From positions 14,696,434 to 14,760,433 of the forward strand of contig NC_072471.1 in the NCBI RefSeq assembly GCF_027596085.1: a DNA stretch of 64,000 nucleotides. Direction: 5' to 3'. A program made the position numbers and the translations under genes. The DNA comes from Anoplopoma fimbria (Eukaryota > Chordata > Actinopteri > Perciformes > Anoplopomatidae). Below, one piece after another: positions 54,390-64,000 of this stretch. Numbering within the stretch: the stretch's first letter is position 1; the number at the start of each line of letters is the position of its first letter. A model generated the notes under the pieces. It ran no database searches. It was given only the letters and a program-made list of their open reading frames with translations, and had not been told where the DNA came from.

Positions 54390-55332
54390 AAATGGGTAAG
54401 TAGTCCTTTACAGATAATCTAACAGTGTTTATGGTGAAGTGGAGACTTTTAAATACAAGTGTCTGTAGCAACTGTTATCACCCTTATCTGCAATTAGTCT
54501 TTCAGAGAAGAGTCCAGATCAGACGAGGACAGAAGACCAAATACATTGAGAACCCGCTCACTAAAATAGATAAGAATACATTTTGATCTTTATATCATGT
54601 TCAGATGGATCATTTCTCTGGCTGTCGAAGTTGCTGACGACTATGAACTTCCTTGTCTGCCATTTGTCTTCTAGAGAGAAGAAAGAAAACGACACGAGAA
54701 AGAAACAAGAAGTCGAGATGAGAAAAGACAAGACGAGAGACGAGGAGGGAGGACAGCGTGCAATGAGAACCATGAAGATGAGACAAAGGGCAAGGAGCCA
54801 GCATACTTTTTGAAACCTCACCTTGAAAAAGGTAAGGAAATATTTTGTTTATTATCAGGATTTTCTCCTACAGATTTTTTATTTTGGTTGCTGTTTATTA
54901 ACTAGTGTCTCTCCTTTTCTGCCATTTGCCTTTTAGAGAGATGAGAGGAAAAGGCACGAAGTGAAGACGAGACAAAGACCATCAGAGACAAGCAGCAAGG
55001 AGAGGACAAAGCTCGCTCTGTGAAGCTGCTGCAGCAGGACCATCAGACATTTCACTGACCTGAAGATGATCAGCGTTACAGCTGCTTTTGTCATGTTTGG
55101 TAGTTATATCGTAGTATTGTATGTAATTCTCAAGAAGTTGTTTAAGGCCGCAGAACACAGAAAATACTTGGCTGTAATGAATTCATTATTGGCTTCAGTT
55201 TCTTCAAGGATAACATAAGTGTCATGTCATTTATTAACTGATATACTACATTTTAATGTTATAAAATGGTTATTAATGCCTCCTTTGAATGTTGAGAAGA
55301 TTTGTGTTCAAACTGCTTTTTTCTCGAATAAA
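54390..55332 (+). ncRNA. Possible spliced noncoding or 3' UTR exons of the orphan locus
   Basis: Good splice-site sequences frame short purine-rich exons: donor GTAAGTA at 54393, acceptor TTAGTCTTTCAG near 54505, acceptor TTTGTCTTCTAG ending at 54674, donor GTAAGGA at 54831, acceptor TTTGCCTTTTAG ending at 54935, and AATAAA at 55327-55332. The two acceptor segments share CTGCCATTTG at 54657 and 54919, followed by similar AGAGA-rich exon starts, suggesting an internal exon duplication. No long open frame spans them. Confidence 0.3.
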
Positions 55333-56290
55333 CTTAACAAGACAAGTTACTGTGTGTGTTTGCATTTATAGTCAGAGGTCTTCAAACATTTGGAAAAAAA
55401 CTGACCTCATCCTGTACGTTACATTCTGGGTATTTGTTATGATCTGATATGAAAAACCAGTAACCATGATATCCATAGTAACGGCGTATTACATGTAACA
55501 GGTTAATTACACAACTCAGAGTAGCATTTATAGAGTTGAAGAAGAAACACTTTTTTATAATTTTTTCATTTAACTCAAACTAAACTTTTGATATTTAATT
55601 CAAACATGTACATTATTATTTATTGATTAAGTCATCAAATGTGGACGACCTGTACTGGATATATGTTAGATTCCTTCAGATGTTGGGGCTTTTTGTCAGT
55701 TCAGCATACCATTCACTCACAGTAAATAGACTTTAGGTGGTGCTCCAATGAAAAAGGTTTCACGTAAGAAGTGGATTCACACCCACACCTCCAGGAGAGA
55801 CCGTGACCTGAGTGTAAAACTGCAGTACAGGTTCATGAGAGCTCACCTGTGGTCACTTGGTCCTGATGCTGTCCAGTAAGAAGTACTAAAGGTTATGTGT
55901 GGAGCTTTCCTGTAAACAATAAAATTAAATCTTTATGCTTAAAAGTTTAATTCTAGTTTTTAGAATTAAAATAGTATTTAATGCTTCTAGCTGGATTTGG
56001 TATGAAAAGCTAACATTGGCAATTTATTTTTGAACCAATAAAACAACCATTACTTAGTTTAGCCATCCCTCAACAACACTTTGTAAAGGACTGTTAGTGG
56101 GATAGGAATTGGAAAGTGACGTGATTTCACTTTACTGGTAAAAAACTGGAACTGGTCCTCACAAAGAAATAATTACTGCCGTCAGAGGTTAGAGGATGTT
56201 ATGTCTTATGTAAATGACGCTTTTCTCTTAATAAGTGTCAGGTTAGAGTACAAGACTCCATATTTGTGTGTACCATATAACTTTGTAAGT
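55333..56290. other. Intergenic, mostly unrecognised; divergent homology to the array flank
   Basis: No gene was found. From about 56200 it resembles 62880-62960, sharing TTTTCTCTTAATAAG and CCATATTTGTG, but with many differences and a gap of about 105 bp relative to the second copy. A patch near 56115-56170 resembles 61178-61235, downstream of the coiled-coil gene (GTGATTTCACTTT and CCTCACAAAGA). This suggests an older, decayed repeat unit. Confidence 0.5.
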
Positions 56291-57224
56291 TAAATCTCAA
56301 AGTTAAATACATCGCTGATGTACAGTAAGCAGGTCTGAAATGGGAATAGAGGGTTTTCTCACACACTTGCTTAGAGTGCTAAGACGGGACACATACAGGT
56401 ACAGCTACACAAACCAACCCACACATATGTGAACAAACACATTGGTAAAATGACGTGATGAAACCTCTGATGCATGCTGGGACCTTCAGGGTCTGACATA
56501 AATTAATCAAAATGAAATAGAGCAAATATTCAATATTATCGTTCCACTCCACCCTGTGAAATCAATGCTCCCTTTCTTGAGGGCTGTAGTACACACCTAT
56601 ACATGCAGCAGAGAGATGAAACATTAGCTTTCTCAAGAAATTATGATTCATAGTCATGGGATGGAACCACAACGTTGTAAAACAAAGGTATAAGCTTTCA
56701 TGGAATCAAAAAGTCAGTCAGAATTCAGGTCTGTTCTACTGAAACTCTTTTAGCACTACGCTACCCACAATCCGGATAGTTTGTTGGAATATTTTATTTA
56801 CATTTTCAGTGTTACACTTATTATCCTTGTTGCATAGCAACATTTTACAGCATCCTTCCTGTTCACATTTACCTCAAAATGTCATTCAAGCCCCAACTTG
56901 TTTTTGGATTAAAGCTGCATTCATGAATATTTGGTCCCTTGGGGGACAGAGGAGCACCCTGATCTTTGTTGCCCTAAAAGGTTGATAAGGCTGACTCTTG
57001 GAAAAATTGTCTGGGCCTTTAAATTATATGATGGTTCTTCATCAGCTATAGACAAACTTTTACTGTGTGCTGTTTGGTGATGGAAAGGTAGTGTAAAGTG
57101 GATTTATCTGAGGGTTTTCGCTGAAGACAGCCACCTGCTGTCAATTGAAACAAGGGTAGTGAGAGCTGTGGGACTCAACCAAAACAGTTAAGTTGCGAGT
57201 TGTAAAACAATAAAAAGGAGCTAA
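56291..57224. repeat. Direct repeat, left copy (6,776-bp period)
   Basis: Position by position this matches 63067-64000 with a constant offset of 6,776 and no indel. I found one substitution (T at 57049, C at 63825). Identity probably continues beyond the window in the right copy. No coding exon is seen within the shared 934 bp; it lies upstream of the coiled-coil gene. Confidence 0.95.
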
Positions 57225-57784
57225 AAAACGTCCATAGAAGTTTGGTGATAATTCTGTGTGGATTTGTCAAGAACAGATATTTATTGAGAACATTTCAATT
57301 TACCATCGATGTGTTATGTGATCGGCTCTTCTGGCAAGCCTTTAAAAAGACCATCGTCAATATTTAGAAGCTGTACTACATTGTTAACAGGGCTTGCTAT
57401 TAAATAATTAATTTAGCATACGTTAAATGGTGCTAATTATTATGAAAACAAATGTAGGGGCATAGTTGTCTCAATCTTGTCTCTTAGCATCAGTGACGTC
57501 ACCTGTAAGTGTTCTGGTGAGAGTTCAGATAGGATTAGTAAGCAGAGAACATTATAGCAAAATAGACTGAACTATAAGATCTTTGTCAATCAATCAAACA
57601 CTCACTAAACATAAATCCTCACCAAGACACACAATTAAGTAACTATATTATTGATAAACCCTACAAATCAATCAATCAATTGTATTTGTGACATGTAATC
57701 ATGTAATGTACAATTCCCATCAGTTCCTTCAATTTCTGCATCAGTTTGAATAGAATAGGGTTAATAATAGATACTCTCTATCTA

Positions 57785-58110
57785 TTATTAACATACACAC
57801 ACATATATATGTATATGTATATGTATATCCGTCCTATACTCGGATGTTAGTGTTGGAACAAAGTGCATTAACTGGTCCCACTTAAGTCCTAATCAGACAG
57901 AGTATGTATGTTTATATTCATACATGTATGTGTATAGACATATACATATATATATATATGCATGTATGCATGTATGTATGTATGTATGTATGTATGTATG
58001 TATGTATGTATGTATGTATGTATGTATGTATGTATATGTAATATATATATATACATGTATACATATGTATATATTTTTTACATGTATTTATATTTATATA
58101 CATATACCCT
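57785..58110. repeat. Microsatellite cluster (ATGT)n, (TA)n
   Basis: (TATG)n at about 57960-58035 is flanked by TATA/ACATATA tracts. It lies about 290 bp upstream of the coiled-coil start codon. Open frames here are Tyr-Ile/Cys-Met repeat artefacts. Confidence 0.93.
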
Positions 58111-58396
58111 TTTAAAGTGTAATTTCTTCGCCATATTTTAGGGATTATCAGAAATTACAACATTCATACATTCAAACATAAACAAAAACTGGTCTCCATA
58201 GCAACCAAAAGTTCCCAGGACTGGATGGATAGAATCAATGTAATTTGGAACACTCATTAAAGGCAAACATCAAAGGAACATCATCTGTGATGTCATAAAG
58301 GACTTTTCTATAGTTTACTAATAGGAGACAAAAGGTTTGATCTGAAACACATTTCACTCAGACTCCAGTTTGGATCGGAGACGAATTTGACTAGCA

Positions 58397-61065
58397 ATGG
58401 AAAGTCCACTGAGCAGGAAACAACGTAGACATCTGAAAAGAAAGACCCAGGTCCAGCAGCAGGAGACAAAGCTGGAAGACATGGAATTAAATTCCAAGGA
58501 GGTTGAACCTCCAATTAATTTTTACCTCAGTTCACTCGAGGAACAAGTCAGAAGTGAACTGAAGGACAGCGAGGCGAGGCTCACCAAGACTGAATCAGAG
58601 GGGAGAGTCCTCCTAGACATCGATGAGGACTCGCTGCAACATTTTCTTGATCATGTCCAAGAAAAGAACATGAACAACAAGTGGAGCGACGAGAAACAAG
58701 AAACGCCGAAGGAGATATGTGGCCTGAAAGATCAGCTGCATGAATCTCAGGCTAAACATGGCCAATCTCATGTAAAGTTGGAGCAAGTGAAGGGAGAGAA
58801 AGAGGCCCTTCAAAATGAAGTGGAGGCTAAGAAGATGGAGCTCTGTGCTGTAAGGAAGATGATTGCAGTGGCTAAAACCAACGTGGAGTTGGAGTTGGAG
58901 AGCTATCTGGAAATTGAGACGGCTCAAACACAGAAACTGCGCATTGAATTGAGAAAGATGGCTGAAGCTCTCAAAAATCAGGCTTTCCATCAAGCTCAGA
59001 TGAACGAAGCACGGGACCTGCTGGAGACTGAGCGTCTCCGCCCTCATCAGAAAGCTACCACCGAAGAGGAGATGGAGACATTCAGAGACTTCTGTCAGGC
59101 TAAAGTGGATGAACAGATCGATATTAGCAGTAAGCTCAAGGCTGCTCTTGACAAGACTGAGCAACAGCTGAAGACCGTTCATCTCCAGTGGCAACAGGAG
59201 AAGTTTTCCTCACAACACAGCAGCAGAAAAACGGGGACTACCTTCAATCCCAGGTGCATCTGATAGCTTCCTTTCGGGCACAAGAGCAGGAAGCATTAAA
59301 GCAGACGCTGGAAAGATCTCAAGCTTTCCATCAAGCTCAGATGAACCAACAGAGAGCGGAGACTAACAGGATCGCAGCAGCTCTGAAAGAAGCACAGGAC
59401 CTGCTGGAGACTGAGCGTCTCCACTCTCATCAGAAAACCATCACCCAGGAGGAGATGGAGATATACAAGACCTTCTGTCAGGCTACATTTGATGAACATG
59501 TAGCCATCAATGGTAAGTTCAAGGCTGCTCTTCATAAGGCTGAACAAGAGCTGAAGAATGGACATCTACAGTGGCAAAAAGAGAAGTCTTCTCTCACAGC
59601 ACAGCTGGTTGAAGCGCAAGCAGAGACCAGGAAGACTGCAGAAGCCCTGAAAGAGGCAAAGGACCTGCTGGAGACTGAGCGCCTCCACTCTCAGCAGAAA
59701 ACTACCACCCAGGAGGAGATGGAGACGTCCAGAGCATCCTGTCTGGCTGAACTGGATGAGCAGAAAAAAGATATTAGTAAGCTCAAGGCTGCTCTGGAGA
59801 AGGCTGAACAGGAGCTGAAGACTGGAACTCTGCAGTGGGAAGAGGAGAAGTCCTCCCTCATTGCACAGCTGGAAACAGACTGGGACAATAACAATGACCA
59901 GCTGAAAACCATAGCTTCTCTTCAAGCACAGGAGGAGGAGGCTAAGCAGACGCTGGAGAGATTCCAGTCAGCCCATCAAGCCCAGCTGGAGGAACAGAGG
60001 GCGGAGAACAGCAAGATCTTAGAAGATCTGAAAAAGACAGAAGATCTGCTGAAAACTGAGCGTCTCCGCTTTCAGGAACAGTCAACCCTCACGGCACAGC
60101 TGGAAACATCCCAGAGCAACTATCTTGCACAGCTGGAGACGCAGGACAAAGACAGCAAGAACCTCATGGCTACTCTCCAGAAGAAATCTGAAGATCAACT
60201 GGATAGTGAACGTCTTCTATGGCAGCAGGAGAAAGCTTCCCTGCTGAAGGACAGGTTGAGAAAGAAAGCCTCCTCTCGGGTTCAGCTTGAGCACCAGAAA
60301 AAGAAAAACAACAACCTCTTGGCTGCTGTGATGAAGACTGAGCAGCAGTTGAAGAGTTGTAGCATTGAGTGGCAGCAGAAGAAGTCTTCCCTCACAGCCA
60401 AGCAGGAAAAAACCTGCAGGGACCTCTATGCTGCCCAGCTGATCGTAGCTTCTCTTCAAAAACAGGAGGAGGAGGCTACACAGAAGTTAGAAACATCCCA
60501 GGCTTCCCATCAAGCCCAGCTGGAGGAACAGAGAGCGGAGACAAACAGGATCGCAGCAGCTCTGAAAAAGACAGAAGATCTGTTAGAAACTGAGCGTCTC
60601 CGCTTTCAGGAACAGTCAACCCTCACGACACAGCTGGAAACATCCCAGAATAACTATCTTGCCAAGCTGGAGATGCAATACAAAGACAACAAAAACCTCA
60701 TGGCTACTCTCAAAAACAAATTTGAAGATCAGCTAGAGAGAGAACATCTCCTTTGGCAGCAGGAAAAATCTTCCTTTGGAGTTCAGCTCGACCATCAAGA
60801 AAAGAAAAACAACGACTTCTTGGCTGCTGTGATGGAGGCTGAGCAGCAGATGAAGAGTCGTACCATCGAGTGGCAGCAGGAGAAGTTATCCCTCCTTCAG
60901 GCCACAGAAAACATCCAGCAGACGCTGCAGGAGAAGGAACAGGAGCGGCAGACGACCGAGAGCTCCTTGAAGTCCCAGCTCGAAGATCTTCAGAGCCAGA
61001 TCACCATCAAGCAGATGAGGAAGAAGTGGTACAAGAAACTCTTCTCATGCCAGGCTCAACACTGA
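58397..61065 (+). CDS. Intronless long coiled-coil protein with internal repeats; one apparent frameshift
   Basis: An open frame from ATG 58397 (MESPLSRKQRRHLKRKTQ) runs to 59209 and continues in the next frame from 59210 to the TGA at 61063-61065. Adding one base at the junction gives 889 aa without an intron. It is almost entirely charged heptad-type coiled coil rich in Glu, Gln, Lys and Leu. Residues about 199-460 hold three A modules containing DLLETERL, TQEEMET, KLKAALxKAEQELK and LQWQQEKSSL. Residues about 490-840 hold two longer B modules containing IASLQAQEEEA, SHQAQLEEQRAE, LRFQEQSTLT, DNKNLMATL and FLAAVMEAEQQ. The end is basic (KKWYKKLFSCQAQH). There is no signal peptide, membrane segment or catalytic motif. 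It resembles golgin-, myosin-tail- or trichohyalin-type proteins only in composition, so function is unknown. It lies inside a 6.8-kb tandemly repeated unit. Confidence 0.75.
59208..59209 (+). other. Apparent 1-base deletion in the coiled-coil gene (C run)
   Basis: The left frame reads LQWQQEKFS and then diverges to a premature TGA near 59261. Sister modules read WQKEKSSLTAQL, encoded by TCCCTCACA-type sequence. Here TCCTCACA lacks one C. With it the frame runs on as LTTQQQKNGDYLQSQ. An alternative GTG-initiated frame at 59188 is not needed. Confidence 0.8.
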
Positions 61066-61247
61066 GGACACAAAGACACATTTGTTATTGTATACTTGTG
61101 AGGATTAATCAGTCTTAACCCCTAAACAGCACCTTAAAACAGCTGTTTGAGGGTTAAGACTTTATTCTACACTTGGAATGTGAAGTGATTTCACTTTTCA
61201 GGTGTAAAACTAAAACTAGTCCTCACAAAGATACAATAACTAATGCG

Positions 61248-61284
<37 letters not shown>

Positions 61285-61413
61285 CCAACCAACCAACCCA
61301 CCAACCATCAACCACCAACCCATCAACCCCAACACCCCACACACACACAACCAACCAACCAACCAACCCACCAACCAACCATCAACCACCAACCCATCAC
61401 CCCACCAAGCACC

Positions 61414-61450
<37 letters not shown>
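61248..61450. repeat. (CA)n/(CCAA)n low-complexity tract
   Basis: CA runs flank AACC, ACCAACC and CCATCAACC units. The central part is itself duplicated at about 61284-61330 and 61349-61400. Confidence 0.92.
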
Positions 61451-61452
<2 letters not shown>

Positions 61453-61640
61453 CCATCCAAGGAGAGGGGATCTCTCTTTGAATAGCCTTTCCCGAGGTTT
61501 CTTCCCATGTCCATTAGATTGTTCTAAGGTTCATGGGGAGTTTTTCCTCGTCTTCTTAGAGAGCTTGGGCTGGGCACCTGTTGCTGATCTGGGTCTGTGA
61601 GGCCCACTGAAACACCTTCAGCTACACAAATAACATCTTA
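61451..61640 (+). mobile_element. Truncated retroposon fragment
   Basis: GGGATCTCTCTTTGAATAGC, CCGAGGTTTCTTCCC and GGGGAGTTTTTCCTCG are words from just upstream of the tail of the teleost retroposon family whose 3' end is seen at 25900-26080. The AAATTGAATTG-type tail is missing here. Confidence 0.6.
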
Positions 61641-63066
61641 AAAAAATAAAATCAAAAAAATTATGTCATGCTTGTAAGTCGGTTGTTAATGAAAAAGTTT
61701 AGGTTGTCATGTTTAATATTAAAGGTATAATAATAAGTTGTTCAAGTAGAAATCCTGGGACAAACACCAATGAGTTCTCATTAGCACCCTAAAGCCTGAA
61801 AATATAAAGTAAGTTGGCTCAATTGATTTGACATGTTGGTCTAAATATAGTATCTTTTGTCTGGAGTTACATGTTGGTCATCAAAAGAAAATAATGAACA
61901 TTTCGCAGGTTTACTACGAGTCTGAAGTGGCTTAAGAACTTAAGGCAAGAAGGTTAATTTAATGTCACAGCACCTTTCAAACAGAGATGCAATTCAAGGA
62001 AATGCAAATTAATATTTGAAATAACAAAGAGATAAGTATTAAAGGTTATATTGATAACAATTTTTATGTAGACAAATGTATTTTTTAAGTAACAAATAAT
62101 CAAACGTTTTAGAAAGGTGCCAATACAATTAATAAAATTATGAAATCATTTCAAAAATTTGATGGGTCAAAAATGAATGTATTATTTATCCCTGTGGAAA
62201 ATATCAGAATTGTGGTTGTTCCTTCTAATAAGGTTAGTGAGCCAACAGTATAACGACGTTGGTATCACTGCGTCTTCAGAGATCAAGTTGCCGTGTGGAA
62301 AAACAGATTAATGGCCAAGTCTGACAGTAAGTGACTCGCTTAAAATCTGGTAACGTCACCAGTCCCAAGTACTCAGTGACAAAAGGAGGCTGCCTATGTC
62401 AGATATAAGACAGAAAACTCAAGAGAGAGGAACAGAAACATTGTTGAGGGTATGTGAAGTATCTGTCTCTATAAACAAGGCTGATACACTTATTGTATAG
62501 TTGTCAAGAATGTACAAAAATACTCATTAAAGGTGGCATATCATGCTCATTGCCAGGTCCATATTTCTACTTTTGTTTACATTCTTTAATGTTCAAAAAT
62601 ATCTTTATTTTTCTCAAACTGTCTGTCTGAATATAACTGTATTCAGCCTCTGTAATGCTGCATTTTAGCATGTTTCAACAGAACTCCGTTGCTAGGCAAC
62701 AGCTTGAGTCCATGTTTTTACTTCCTGTCAGCTGATGTCATTCACATACGCTGCAACTGGAAATTAACTGGGACACATATGCATTCAATCTTTCAATCAT
62801 TTTACCCTTATTAAAATAAATAGTATGGATGAATGCAGCTTTATTATTTCTCTAGGATTCACATTCATTTGAGTTTTAGTGTTATGTGTTGTGCAAATGC
62901 TTCTTTTCTCTTAATAAGAGTCTGGTTAGAGTGTAAAAATCCATATTTGTGAGTACCATATAACTGTGTAACAGAGTCACATAAAGTCTGTAGTGTAAAG
63001 GTAAACAGTGGACTATGCTGATACAATATCATTTCTGTTGAATCCATCGACCTGTTATTCTGCAGT
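61641..63066. other. Inter-unit spacer, no gene recognised
   Basis: AT-rich sequence between the coiled-coil gene and the second copy of the direct repeat. From about 62880 it is a less decayed homologue of 56200-56290. Confidence 0.5.
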
Positions 63067-64000
63067 TAAATCTCAAAGTTAAATACATCGCTGATGTACA
63101 GTAAGCAGGTCTGAAATGGGAATAGAGGGTTTTCTCACACACTTGCTTAGAGTGCTAAGACGGGACACATACAGGTACAGCTACACAAACCAACCCACAC
63201 ATATGTGAACAAACACATTGGTAAAATGACGTGATGAAACCTCTGATGCATGCTGGGACCTTCAGGGTCTGACATAAATTAATCAAAATGAAATAGAGCA
63301 AATATTCAATATTATCGTTCCACTCCACCCTGTGAAATCAATGCTCCCTTTCTTGAGGGCTGTAGTACACACCTATACATGCAGCAGAGAGATGAAACAT
63401 TAGCTTTCTCAAGAAATTATGATTCATAGTCATGGGATGGAACCACAACGTTGTAAAACAAAGGTATAAGCTTTCATGGAATCAAAAAGTCAGTCAGAAT
63501 TCAGGTCTGTTCTACTGAAACTCTTTTAGCACTACGCTACCCACAATCCGGATAGTTTGTTGGAATATTTTATTTACATTTTCAGTGTTACACTTATTAT
63601 CCTTGTTGCATAGCAACATTTTACAGCATCCTTCCTGTTCACATTTACCTCAAAATGTCATTCAAGCCCCAACTTGTTTTTGGATTAAAGCTGCATTCAT
63701 GAATATTTGGTCCCTTGGGGGACAGAGGAGCACCCTGATCTTTGTTGCCCTAAAAGGTTGATAAGGCTGACTCTTGGAAAAATTGTCTGGGCCTTTAAAT
63801 TATATGATGGTTCTTCATCAGCTACAGACAAACTTTTACTGTGTGCTGTTTGGTGATGGAAAGGTAGTGTAAAGTGGATTTATCTGAGGGTTTTCGCTGA
63901 AGACAGCCACCTGCTGTCAATTGAAACAAGGGTAGTGAGAGCTGTGGGACTCAACCAAAACAGTTAAGTTGCGAGTTGTAAAACAATAAAAAGGAGCTAA
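63067..64000. repeat. Direct repeat, right copy (6,776-bp period, cut by window end)
   Basis: Partner of 56291-57224 with one visible mismatch in 934 bp. If the unit is complete, a second coiled-coil gene would begin about 1.17 kb beyond the window end. Confidence 0.95.

Noticed and set aside
57918..58115. Tyr/Ile- or Cys/Met-rich small proteins at 57.9-58.1 kb
   Set aside because: They derive from TATG/TACA microsatellites.
58613..59194. A 193-codon minus-strand open frame inside the coiled-coil gene
   Set aside because: It is the antisense shadow of a Glu/Leu/Gln-rich coding sequence, which rarely produces stop codons in the complementary frame.
59188..61065. A separate GTG-initiated gene downstream of a 288-aa coiled-coil gene
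   Set aside because: The two frames form one continuous module series if one C is added, and GTG starts are not normal for animal nuclear genes.

Overview
The window is nuclear DNA of a spiny-rayed (percomorph-type) teleost fish. It contains spliced genes with GT/AG introns, abundant microsatellites, tRNA-derived SINEs with L2- and RTE-like tails, and hAT-like MITEs. Gene identities come from recognising translated exons that join in frame; no database was searched.

Layout, left to right: (1) The 5' end of a sodium-coupled monocarboxylate transporter gene (slc5a8-like, minus strand, exons 1-2) runs off the left edge. (2) utp20 (plus strand, 3064-23624) is divergent from it and could be traced through 61 coding exons. 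It encodes an SSU-processome scaffold of about 2,830 residues, but the sequence as given has two single-base frameshifts. (3) A duplicated intergenic block follows. The DNA between utp20 and the convergent gene arl1 is present twice (about 23.8-24.9 kb and 26.1-29.2 kb), separated by a minisatellite, and the distal copy carries a spare arl1 terminal exon. (4) arl1 (minus, 27523-31441) has six coding exons and encodes 181 aa. (5) dennd11 (plus, 32120-39768) has nine coding exons and encodes 492 aa; it is head-to-head with arl1. (6) fgd4-like (minus, 42246-50868) has sixteen coding exons and encodes 980 aa with the order DH-PH-FYVE-PH; it is tail-to-tail with dennd11. (7) 51-56 kb is repeat-rich and holds an unrecognised, possibly decayed or noncoding locus at 53.3-55.3 kb. 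(8) At 56.3-64 kb a near-identical direct repeat with a period of 6,776 bp flanks an intronless gene for a long repetitive coiled-coil protein (58397-61065), which suggests a young tandem gene array continuing past the right edge.

The named genes are ordinary housekeeping or signalling genes: ribosome biogenesis (utp20), trans-Golgi traffic (arl1), a DENN-family factor (dennd11), a Cdc42-type GEF (fgd4) and a solute carrier (slc5a8). I see no functional operon-like link between them. slc5a8-utp20-arl1 is conserved vertebrate synteny (human 12q23). Most of the unusual signal is in the duplicated arl1 terminal exon, the coiled-coil array, and three frameshifts that each fit loss of one C from a C run.
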